Below are positions 19,730 through 28,400 of a stretch of DNA of 64,000 bases, piece by piece; the stretch's first letter is position 1; every line of letters starts with the position of its first letter. Under the pieces are notes generated by a model, which was not told the origin of the DNA, made no database searches, and was given only the letters and a program-made list of their open reading frames with translations. Made by a program: the position numbers and the translations under genes. The stretch lies in NCBI RefSeq assembly GCF_900177425.1, contig NZ_LT840184.1:4256263-4320262 (forward strand), written 5' to 3'. Source of the stretch: Paenibacillus uliginis N3/975. Lineage in GTDB: Bacteria; Bacillota; Bacilli; Paenibacillales; Paenibacillaceae.

Positions 19730-19787
19730 GATGCCGAGGACGGGGGTCGAACCCGTACGGTAGTCACCTACCGCAGGATTTTAAGTC
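19730..19787 (-). other. island attachment site, displaced tRNA-Leu 3' fragment
   Basis: This segment equals the tRNA-Leu sequence from its 3' end through the anticodon arm. It then diverges (AAGTCTT in place of AAGTCCT), so it cannot form a tRNA. It is the left copy of the 58-bp direct repeat. Confidence 0.88.
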
Positions 19788-19841
19788 TTGAAGTAGTCTT
19801 CGTAGCCCCTTTTGTACACCACGGAAAGATCGAATACAAAT

Positions 19842-19877
19842 CCTTTAACCACGCGGGTTAAAGGCATTTTTTATGTT
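19842..19877 (+). terminator. terminator at the island's left edge
   Basis: The perfect stem CCTTTAACC / GGTTAAAGG (loop of 5) is followed by CATTTTTTAT. No intact plus-strand gene precedes it, so it is probably left over from element DNA lost on integration or decay. Confidence 0.7.
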
Positions 19878-19913
19878 CTTGCACTCTGCGTTCGGAAATC
19901 TGTATATGCAGAC

Positions 19914-19939
19914 ATGTTAGCAAAAATGTTAGCAAAATG
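19914..19939. repeat. paired TGTTAGCAAA repeats, left end of island
   Basis: Two direct copies of ATGTTAGCAAAA lie back to back here, about 130 bp inside the left attachment site. The same motif pair occurs at 41249-41268 near the right attachment site. Such repeats are typical arm-type integrase binding sites; the role is inferred from position only. Confidence 0.5.
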
Positions 19940-19942
19940 AAG

Positions 19943-19972
19943 GGCAGAAGCTTTGAGTTACTGCCCTTTTTG
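19943..19972 (+). terminator. terminator-like hairpin near island edge
   Basis: The stem GGGCAG / CTGCCC with a 13-base loop is followed by TTTTTG. It lies between the repeat pair and the M48 peptidase gene, pointing rightwards, with no intact gene in front of it. Confidence 0.6.
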
Positions 19973-20065
19973 TATGAAAGCGAACCCTTCGCTGCCAACG
20001 ATGTGCTCTCCTATCACTACATACTTAACTAGCACAAGGACTTACTTAATATTAAGTAGCTCTAT

Positions 20066-21250
20066 TCAAGAACCGCTCCATCCCTTACCTATTATAGCCC
20101 ACTTAATTGTTTGAAAGAAATGTTTGAAATAATCTTTGTAAGACCATTCTTTATAATCTTGTATCTTCTTTATTCGGTATTCGATACTAGGGTGGGAGTG
20201 CCAACTATTATATCTTGAATAATATTTTTGAAACCACAACGTGTTTGAGTTTTCAGCCGCTTCTTCAACCTTTAACCTCTCCAGCAACTTGAGCATTCCC
20301 TCTCGCATGTTGCCTGATAGCTTACAACTTTTTCTATCTGCACGTAATTCTCTAATCTGAAACCAATATCCATGTTTACTGCAAAGAAAATACAAAAAAA
20401 TAATGATAAACGCGATCAGTAAAAGAGGGAGGGCAATTAATAAGACTAATGCAAATAACGGAAAAAGCTTGCGGAATAGATCAATTAAAGAAGCATAAAG
20501 CATAGTTCCAAATAAGAAACCATAGATCGTTCCTAAAGAAAATAGCGAGTTGTTAGAACGATAGTCCTTATTACGAATATGCATTAGTTCATGAGCTATC
20601 AATGCACGAAGCTCATCAAACGATAATTCTTCAGACGCAAATGATGAGATGAGTACAAAGGACAACCCTTTTCTAAAACGTGGTTTCAGTATAGCGTATC
20701 CCCCTGTATTACCACTAGGATATACGCAAAGAATTACATTTGAAACACCAATTTCTAGGCTTAGTTCTTGTAATATCTGAACAGTTTTATCATCTTGTTC
20801 TCGCGGAAGAAAACTCTTAAAATTTCTTAGCCAAACTTTATAAGGAAACATTCTTTCATAAATTTCATGAAAATATTTTACGATACTTCCTAAAAAATTT
20901 CTCCAGTACTGTTCAACACTTTTTTTTCCGGTTCTTTTTATCTCTTGTTCCCCTAAAATCACTTTTTCAAATTCACCTACAGTCTGAACCCAAGAATCAG
21001 TCCATTTAAAGCCCACTACGAAGGAAGCGATTATTATCAGTACATGCTGAACCCAGCTATATTGAGACTGAAAAATGAAGAATAGAACGACAGCAGGTGA
21101 TAACTGAAGCCAAACTAATGGAACAATCGCTAAGCAGTCAATTTTCTTATCTCGATTCTTCCTATTTTTGATTCCAATTAAAAAATAAACCATACGACCA
21201 ATTCCCGAAAAATTTCCTATTAAAAAGCAAATGGAATATAGTAATCCCAT
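20066..21250 (-). CDS. M48-family membrane metallopeptidase
   Basis: This 394-residue integral membrane protein carries the zinc motif HELMHIRNKDY near residue 215 and a probable third-ligand Glu in RELRADRKSC near residue 300. Two hydrophobic segments lie at the N-terminus and a long pair around residues 230-290. This is the layout of HtpX/BlaR1-like M48 peptidases, which cleave membrane or membrane-proximal proteins on the cytosolic side. The ATG is preceded by AGGAGG. It is AT-rich compared with the sugar genes beside it and lies at the island edge, so it was probably acquired separately. No partner or substrate is evident. Confidence 0.82.
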   Translation of the reverse strand: MGLLYSICFLIGNFSGIGRMVYFLIGIKNRKNRDKKIDCLAIVPLVWLQLSPAVVLFFIFQSQYSWVQHVLIIIASFVVGFKWTDSWVQTVGEFEKVILGEQEIKRTGKKSVEQYWRNFLGSIVKYFHEIYERMFPYKVWLRNFKSFLPREQDDKTVQILQELSLEIGVSNVILCVYPSGNTGGYAILKPRFRKGLSFVLISSFASEELSFDELRALIAHELMHIRNKDYRSNNSLFSLGTIYGFLFGTMLYASLIDLFRKLFPLFALVLLIALPLLLIAFIIIFLYFLCSKHGYWFQIRELRADRKSCKLSGNMREGMLKLLERLKVEEAAENSNTLWFQKYYSRYNSWHSHPSIEYRIKKIQDYKEWSYKDYFKHFFQTIKWAIIGKGWSGS

Positions 21251-21330
21251 GTTTTCCTCCTACAAATCCTTAGGTTCGACATAATCAAGAAGATAATAAA
21301 CTCTGTGTAAAGCCTTCCTTATAGGTTTTC

Positions 21331-21519
21331 TTAATAGTTGAAATGCCCTCTATGACTTATAATTTCCATTACCCTATGTTTTTCCTGTTCAATTAATTGG
21401 CGCAAATATACTTTTGGATCTACACCAAAGTCAGGTTTTATCCTCTTGTATCCTTGATTGAAATTTACTACATCGAATATTTTTTGAGAATCACTCTTGG
21501 AAAATACGGCTTCAATCAA
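21331..21519 (-). CDS. hypothetical protein or fragment, 62 residues
   Basis: The product is not recognised. It is a short, charged, soluble sequence with no motif. It begins 6 bp after the SLH fragment ends and 80 bp before the M48 gene, on the same strand. No convincing ribosome site is seen at its ATG, so it may be the tail of a decayed gene rather than an intact small protein. Confidence 0.35.
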   Translation of the reverse strand: MIEAVFSKSDSQKIFDVVNFNQGYKRIKPDFGVDPKVYLRQLIEQEKHRVMEIISHRGHFNY

Positions 21520-21524
21520 TGCAC

Positions 21525-21788
21525 CTAACCATACTCCCCTGTAGACTTACCCGAAGCGTTTGCGAGTATTAACGCCATCTCTGCACGTGTTATTTCGTCA
21601 TGTGGACGGAAAGCACCATCCTCATTGCCTTTGATCAAGTCTGATTGTACCGCTTGCACGACTGCTTTCTGAGCCCAAGAACTGATTTCCGCTGCATCTA
21701 TGAAAGTAAGTAGCGCTTCCTTTTCTTGCGGTATTAGTGCATTCATCAGCATTACAGCGAATTCCTCACGAGTCACAGCGTCAGACAT
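21525..21788 (-). pseudogene. SLH-domain fragment
   Basis: These 87 residues contain the end of one S-layer-homology repeat (VTREEFAVMLMNAL) and one complete repeat, from FIDAAEISSWAQKAV to ITRAEMALILANAS. SLH domains bind pyruvylated secondary cell-wall polymer and normally come in threes on long exported proteins. Here there is no signal peptide and no partner domain, so it is very likely the remnant of a larger surface protein lost during island assembly. Confidence 0.7.
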
Positions 21789-22117
21789 TGCAGAACTGCA
21801 GTATTACGCTCAAATAAGCAGGGTTGAAGCAATGGCCAGCGGACTTATTCAATCTTAACGGAGCAAAAGCCTCTTTAACCTACAGACTGTTAACATATGC
21901 CTTTTTTTCGTTTCGAAGTAGCTGTCAAAAAACAAACGTCAGTCCATTATTGGGCTGACGTTCGCATGTGAAAATTACTGCATTTATATTAGGTATCATT
22001 CCTTTTTCCTACATCCAATTTCCTATTGATCCAAACTTTTCAGCTATATTCTTCGCTTTCCCTCAATATCCATTGATCTTGTCCTGATCTTTGGCAGTCC
22101 TTTTTGGAGAAAACGCA
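21789..22117. other. gene-free stretch between SLH fragment and permease gene
   Basis: No coding frame or family motif is visible in these 329 bases. The only structure seen is the leftward terminator at 21926-21962 that closes the sugar-transport operon. Confidence 0.6.
21926..21962 (-). terminator. terminator of the island sugar-transport operon
   Basis: The stem AACGTCAG / CTGACGTT (21935-21942 with 21955-21962), extended by an inner CC/GG pair, is followed on the minus strand by TTGTTTTTTGAC. It lies 156 bp after the MalG-type permease stop. Confidence 0.75.
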
Positions 22118-22951
22118 TTATTTCAAGCCCGTATTGGCAATGCCTTCAATAAACTTGTTTTGAGCCAGGAAGAAAACGACCAGAATCGGGACTGTTGCTA
22201 TGGTCGAAGCGGCAAGCAGCAGCGGCCAGTCCACGCCGGCATCCGTAGTCAGCATGGATAAGCCGATCGGCAGCGTGAACAATTCCTTCGTATTTAAATA
22301 AATAAGCGGTTCAAAAAACTCGTTCCAGCTATTCATGAATGTAAAGATGCTTACGGTTGCCAATGCGGGCGTGGCGATCGGGAGCATAATCGACCTGAAC
22401 GTGCGCCACGGCGAACACCCGTCCATTTTGGCTGCTTCATCCAGTTCAATAGGAACAGTAATTAGAAACTGACGTACGAGAAATACGCCGAACATCCCTC
22501 CCGATCCAAGCATTGGCGGAAGAATCAGAGGAATATGCGTATCGATGAATCCGAGGTTTGACATCCAGCTGAATAAAGGAATGGCCGTAACTTCGGTAGG
22601 AATCATCATCCCGCTGAGCAGGAACAGAAAGATCGCGTTTTTGAATGGAAAGTGCAATCTGGCAAACGCATAGCCTGCCAATGCGGACAAGAAACAAGTG
22701 CCTGCCGTGACGAGCACCGCGATATACATACTATTAAAAAAGTAGAGATGAAACGGCATTTCCGTAAATACGCGAATATAATTGATCCACTCCCAAGCTG
22801 CGGGTATCCACTGGGGCGGAAATAGAAACACCTCGGATTCCGTCTTCAAGGATGTGCTGACCATCCAAAAAAAAGGGAACAACACGATGAGGGAAACGAT
22901 TGTTAGAACCAGATAGGATGCAAGGTTGGATGTTATCTTTTTATTGTTCAT
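22118..22951 (-). CDS. sugar ABC transporter permease, MalG type
   Basis: This 277-residue protein has six membrane helices and the ATPase-contact loop around ELDEAAKMDGCSPWRTF near residue 190. It is the second permease of a CUT1-type importer. Its start overlaps the end of the MalF-type permease gene by 11 bases, showing translational coupling. No ATPase is encoded nearby, so a shared MsmX-like subunit is expected. It is the last gene of the operon before a terminator. Confidence 0.92.
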   Translation of the reverse strand: MNNKKITSNLASYLVLTIVSLIVLFPFFWMVSTSLKTESEVFLFPPQWIPAAWEWINYIRVFTEMPFHLYFFNSMYIAVLVTAGTCFLSALAGYAFARLHFPFKNAIFLFLLSGMMIPTEVTAIPLFSWMSNLGFIDTHIPLILPPMLGSGGMFGVFLVRQFLITVPIELDEAAKMDGCSPWRTFRSIMLPIATPALATVSIFTFMNSWNEFFEPLIYLNTKELFTLPIGLSMLTTDAGVDWPLLLAASTIATVPILVVFFLAQNKFIEGIANTGLK

Positions 22952-23849
22952 AATGTACCCATCTCTTTCTTAGTTTCCACTGTATCAAAGTCAGAACCAG
23001 GATAATGCTGAACAAAATAAATGCCAGTGCCGATGCATAACCGAATTCGTAGGAGCGGAACGCTTGTTTGAAAATGTAGAAGACCATCACGTACGTGCTT
23101 GTTCCCGGCCCTCCGCCTGTCATCACATAGATTTGTCCGAACACTTTAAGAGAACCGATAACGGTAATTATCGTTACCATGAATACGGCTGGCGTAATCA
23201 TTGGCAGTGTAATGGATTTAAAGGTTTCCCAGCGCGAAGCGCCGTCAATTTTGGAAGCCTCGTAATAATCCTTCGGCACATCGTGCAGAGCGGCCAGGAA
23301 GATGACCATGTTCATGCCCACACCTTTAAGCGCACTGACCACTATAACGGTAGGCATCGTCCAAGTTTCCGAGAAAAGCCAAGGAATCTCCGTTCCGCCA
23401 AACGTTCGGATCAGCAGATTGACTAATCCGCCGTCCGTAGAGAAAATAAACTTCCATACGATCCCCCAAACCACGAGGGAAACGACTACCGGCGTAAAGA
23501 TCGCGGTCCGAAACAAGCCAATGCCCCATATTTTCCGTTTCAACAGCATGGCCAGCAAAAGCGATAATACAATGTTCAGCGGGACCAAGCCCGCAGAGAA
23601 ATATACGGTATTCACGGCCGTATCCCAGAAGACGGGATCATCGCGCATGGCGTAAATATAGTTATCCAAACCAATATACGCCGTATTTCCAAATAACGAC
23701 CAATTCGTAAAGCTCATCACGAAAGCGTAAACGATCGGGCCAAACAGAAAGATTAAATATCCCGCCACAATAGGCAGTATAAACAAATATCCCGTCCACA
23801 TTTCTTTTGATTTCAAAGTTGCTAAACCTGCTGGCTTACCTCCGGCCAT
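22941..23849 (-). CDS. sugar ABC transporter permease, MalF/UgpA type
   Basis: This 302-residue protein has six predicted helices and the conserved loop YYEASKIDGASRWETF near residue 200, followed by MTGGGPGTSTYV, typical of CUT1 permeases. It forms a heterodimer with the MalG-type protein encoded just downstream. It lies 105 bp after the binding-protein gene. The substrate is likely an oligosaccharide containing an unsaturated uronic acid, judging from the GH88 gene in the same island; that is inference. Confidence 0.92.
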   Translation of the reverse strand: MAGGKPAGLATLKSKEMWTGYLFILPIVAGYLIFLFGPIVYAFVMSFTNWSLFGNTAYIGLDNYIYAMRDDPVFWDTAVNTVYFSAGLVPLNIVLSLLLAMLLKRKIWGIGLFRTAIFTPVVVSLVVWGIVWKFIFSTDGGLVNLLIRTFGGTEIPWLFSETWTMPTVIVVSALKGVGMNMVIFLAALHDVPKDYYEASKIDGASRWETFKSITLPMITPAVFMVTIITVIGSLKVFGQIYVMTGGGPGTSTYVMVFYIFKQAFRSYEFGYASALAFILFSIILVLTLIQWKLRKRWVHYEQ

Positions 23850-23954
23850 TTGCGCCTACCTCCTGTTGTGAATATGACGAAACCCTCCCTTTAATATCCG
23901 AGATCGCCCTATTGTTCATATGGCGATCTCGCAATGCTCCATCGTTCTGGAGGG

Positions 23955-25289
23955 TTACTTCAATAGAGGATTAATGCTGTCTTCCATAATTTTCAACGCT
24001 TGCTCGGTTGTCGTGGAACCGAGCAAAATCGCGTCCAGGTTTAATGTCACCTGCTCGTCAATCTTGACCCAGTTCGGATGGGAAGGCCGGATTGTACCTT
24101 CGGCCAACCGATCGTACGCAGCCAATTTCATCGTTTCAACAGTCGGGAACGGGAACTTGTTCAGATACTCATCGGAGTACAAGACAGACTCTCTCTGCGG
24201 TACAAAAAACTCGGCTACTTTAGCTGCATTTTCCTTATTACTTATAAATTTTAAATATTCCAATGCTTCTTCCGGATACTCTGCGTCTTTGAAGATCGAA
24301 TAGCCTCCAAAGCCAATAGGCATCTTGACGCCATGGTCGCCTTCCGGAAGCGGAGCAATATCCCATTCGAAATCAACTTTGTCACGGTAAGCGCTTGTAC
24401 GGGTAACGTTCTCAAACGCCATACCAAGCTTACCTGTATCGAAAGTTAACTGCTCGCCGATGCTTGGATGCGCTTTCTTATTGAGTAGCCCTTTAAAAAG
24501 ATTGATCGCTTTGGCCGTCTCCGGCGTGTTCATAGCGAATTGCGTTGTGTCTTCGTTGAAGATTTCGCCGCCCATCGCCCAAATCAATGGAATCAGATTG
24601 TCGGACCAGTTGGAGGAATTTTGTATGAACTTCACGCCGTATACCCCTTCCTGCGGTTTGGAGATCGCTTCGGACGCTTTGACCATCTCATCGTAAGTCC
24701 AGTTGCCCTCTTCATAAAGCTGCATTGGCGACTTCAATCCATTCGCTTCAAACAGATTTTTATTGTAGAAAACGACCTGAGGCGGCGTAGAGAATGGAAT
24801 GCCGTAGAGTTTGCCGTCCTTTTCAAATGCAGTGAGCGTGGATGGTATTATATCATCGAACGCATAAGCCGCATCCTCTTTCACGGACGAAATATCCAGC
24901 AGCTGGCCCCCATTCATAAATTGCGGAATCATGCGCTCTGAGATCCATACGATATCAGGCGAGGTTTTGGTCGCTGCCATGATCGCCAGTTTCTGCTGGT
25001 AGTCCGCCCACGGAATCACGGTAGTTTTGACTGTCACATTCGGATGGAGCTTATTGTATTCCTCAGCAAGCTCGTCATACAACGTCACCTGGGCATCGCT
25101 GCCCCAAACGGACATCTCAAGCTCCACAGGATCTTTTGACTCAGCAGCCGCTTCCGCACTCGGCGTATTGTTCGCATTTTCCTTGTTTGCCTTTACGGCG
25201 CCATTATTGTTCTTTCCATTTCCTCCGCATGCGCTCAGCAAGCCGAGCAGCAATACAAAAGACAGCAAGACTACCCCGTATTTCTTCAT
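23955..25289 (-). CDS. sugar-binding lipoprotein of the island importer
   Basis: This 444-residue family 1 solute-binding protein starts with a lipoprotein signal whose lipobox is LLSACGG (Cys about residue 21). A low-complexity linker rich in Asn, Ala and Glu follows, then the two-lobe binding fold. It captures the sugar outside the cell and hands it to the two permeases downstream. A cre-like sequence lies about 20-35 bp before its start. It follows the large secreted beta-helix gene in the same direction, separated by 180 bp with a long inverted repeat. Confidence 0.92.
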   Translation of the reverse strand: MKKYGVVLLSFVLLLGLLSACGGNGKNNNGAVKANKENANNTPSAEAAAESKDPVELEMSVWGSDAQVTLYDELAEEYNKLHPNVTVKTTVIPWADYQQKLAIMAATKTSPDIVWISERMIPQFMNGGQLLDISSVKEDAAYAFDDIIPSTLTAFEKDGKLYGIPFSTPPQVVFYNKNLFEANGLKSPMQLYEEGNWTYDEMVKASEAISKPQEGVYGVKFIQNSSNWSDNLIPLIWAMGGEIFNEDTTQFAMNTPETAKAINLFKGLLNKKAHPSIGEQLTFDTGKLGMAFENVTRTSAYRDKVDFEWDIAPLPEGDHGVKMPIGFGGYSIFKDAEYPEEALEYLKFISNKENAAKVAEFFVPQRESVLYSDEYLNKFPFPTVETMKLAAYDRLAEGTIRPSHPNWVKIDEQVTLNLDAILLGSTTTEQALKIMEDSINPLLK

Positions 25290-25310
25290 TTTTATGCCCC
25301 TCTCAATGTT

Positions 25311-25324
25311 TGTAACCGCTTTCT
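25311..25324 (-). promoter_or_regulatory. cre-like catabolite site
   Basis: On the minus strand AGAAAGCGGTTACA matches TGNAARCGNWWNCA except at the first base. It lies just upstream of the binding-protein gene. CcpA binding would let glucose shut down the importer. Confidence 0.5.
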
Positions 25325-25426
25325 AATACTAGTATAAATTTGATGGCTTCCAGAAAAAATAACACGAAATCGAGAAAAACTATGTAAATTCGAGTACTTT
25401 AATAGAACCAGCTGTATAACAGAACT

Positions 25427-25462
25427 TCGGCCTAAGCCCGCGTGACAAGGACTTAGGCCGAG
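25427..25462 (-). promoter_or_regulatory. inverted repeat after the beta-helix gene
   Basis: The stem CGGCCTAAG / CTTAGGCCG encloses a 15-base loop directly after the stop of the large secreted-protein gene. The T run on the minus strand is weak, so it may attenuate or process rather than fully stop transcription into the transporter genes. Confidence 0.5.
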
Positions 25463-25469
25463 ATGGTTC

Positions 25470-28400
25470 CTAATCGTTGACGAAGCCGACAAACACCTCA
25501 TTGATTCTGGCCATCATATCATTCGAATTGCCATTGCCCCATGACGGACGGACAAAATGGAAGCGCAAGGCAGTCGTCACGACGGGGTTTTCCAAATTCA
25601 ACATCGTATACTGACTCCAAAAAGCGTCCTGATCATTATCTCGGACTTCGGCTATCGTCTTCCATTCTCCGTCTTCCAAGAACTGCAGATCAAAATCTCT
25701 GACATGCCAGTTGGCCGAGCCCATAACCGGCACATGTCCGCTCCACAGCTTCACTTGGTTGATCGTTTGCTCCGTTGTCCAGTCCAGCATCAGATAAGGC
25801 GTTTGGGAGCCGTTTGATATCCACCGGGTTTCCAAGCTTCCGTCAAGTACTCTATCTTTTGTATTTGTACCCAGCGTGGAGTCGACCGACAACTGCGCAG
25901 TAATCGCCAGATTATTGGTTACATTAAGAACGAACGTTCCAGTGCGAGCAACGCCATCCAAGACGACAGCTGCCTGCAATGTTGCTTCTCCAGCTTGAAG
26001 CGCGGTAACCACGCCCGTATTATCAACAGTCACTAGATCCGGCGTCAGACTTATGAAAGATATGTCCGCATTTTCCAACGAAACGTCCGATCCTGTATTG
26101 TATGTGCCGGTCACATGCAGTTGGGTAGTCATGCCCGGCACCAGCTGCGAACGATCCGCCGTTACCGCTACGGCCGCAAATTCGACGGGAGGGTAAGTTT
26201 CAACCCGCAGGTAAGGCCTATAGCTGGAGTCGGGTCCATTGTATAGCTGCGTCAAGTAACCGGTTTGATCGGCATCCTGGGCAAAAGCAAGCGATATCGT
26301 CCGATCTCCATCCAGACGTTCTTGCACGAGCACAGTCGCATCGAATACATACCAGACGTTCTCGCCGTTATTATTCAGCTGCACAGTCGAGAGCTTCTGG
26401 CCAAGCTCTGGCGGAGACTGGTACGTATTCCATTGCATTGTATCGCTGTCCCAGTCATTGCTATCCACTGCATAGAGAGAAGTTGCAGCTCCCGTCTCTC
26501 CAGCAGGGCTCTCCAGCGCCTGTCCATACACATAGAGCCATGCGGTAGCCAGCTTGCCTTCTATGGAATTCAGATCGAATTGCAGATAGCTTCTCGCCGA
26601 TTCGCTATCGTCTCCGCCTTTAATCTGTAAGAGATCCGCAACCGGGGTGTTCTGAGCATTTTTCTGTACGCTTGCCGCCTTGGTTGCCGGCAGCAGTTCG
26701 GAAACCGCCACTTGATTCTCATAATCCGTCCCGGTATTTCCGCTGATCTCATTGCCGTAGAGACGAATATTCGTGCCGTGCGAGATCATAACGCCATTCG
26801 TATTCCCCGTAACATGATTGTCCTGAATGACAATATTCTTGGGTATGCCTGCGCCGTTCCCGGCGTTGGTCGGATCGCCGTCGTCTTTCATGGCAATTAT
26901 GCCCCAGAAGTCGGAAGCCGTATTGTTCACGATCTGATTGCCCTTCACAATCGTTCCGGGCGCATTTTTCAGACGTATTCCCTGGCTCCCCGCGTTCGTA
27001 AATCCGGTAATGGTATTATTCTCGATAATCGTATCGGGAGATCCCAAATACACCTGCACCCCATACCGTTTCACATTCTCGATTAAATTGTTATGAATGT
27101 AATTGCCTGGTCCAGCGGCATCATGCGTAGCGCCCGGATTGCCGACGCCGACAGCCGCTTCGCCGCCGCCAACGATATGGTTGCCGCTTACTTCATTCAT
27201 ATACTCGTCTTCTCCGTGGAAATCGATAGCGTCTAATGCCGAGTTCAAGTAGTAGTTGTTTTCAATGAGATTGTTATGCGTGTAAGAATGCGCCAGCGTT
27301 CCGTGACGCAGATAGGGACCGATAAACTCGTTGTTGCGAACGACATTGAAACGAGAGTCGTCCTCTCTGCCGAGCCGGCTTTCCTTGGACTTGCCTTCGA
27401 TAGAAACGCCGTATCCGTTTCCGCCCTCGGCTAAGTCCGTCGCGTTGCGAAAAAGCGAATTTTCCACGATAACATCATGACTGTTCGTAATTACAACGCC
27501 GGTCCGTTGAAACTTCTCGATCGTCAGTCCGTCCAGCATAATGTTATAGGACGGTTTGCCGGAAGCAGAGGTAATCATGATCACCTGCTTAGGTCCGCCC
27601 CGATCCGGATTCGCAACCGACGTATTCGTTGAATAATTTAAGTCCCAGCTGGACGTAATCGTCATGTTGCTGATCTTAATATTGTTTTGTCCGGCCATGC
27701 GGAATACGATGCCTTCAACCGTAGCATATTCTTCCTGTTCGTTAGCATGGTCGGAGACCAGCAGAACGCCATCCTGGCTCTCGCCGCGCACCTGCACGCC
27801 GGATTTCATAATGAAATGGGTAACTCCGTCCTTATCTGTGCTCGTTAATTGATAGTGTCCGTTCGGAATATACACTTCGTCCCCAAGCGCCGCTGCAGCC
27901 AGTGCAGCCCGGATAGCTTGAGCGTCATCTATTCCGTTGTCAGCAGGATCGGCGCCGAAGTCCAGGACATTATACGTAGAGCCGGTCACTGTCTGAGCCT
28001 CATGCGGCACATGCGGTGTGCCATCCGCATAATAGAGACCTGCCTTTGTCGGAATTGGGGAATCCGGATCCGGTCCCGTTGGCGGAATCTCCACATCACT
28101 TAATATAAACCCGTCCACATGGGGAGGGTAAACCTGAATTTCCGTTACGCTTGTCCATTCGCTTGCTCCGCGCCCAACAACCCGTACATAACGGGCGGTT
28201 ACGGCTTCAAAACCAAAGGCTTCAACCTGGATCGTCGTGCCGCTGCTGTCGCCGCTGTATACGCGTGTCCAGTTGGTCTGGTCGTTCGAAACCTCGATAT
28301 CAATGGTCTTGCGGCGATTGTCTCCCCGGTAGAAAGCGACTCCCAGATAAGAAACCAGCTGTTCCGAGCCCAGATCCAGTTCGATCCATTGCCCGTCATC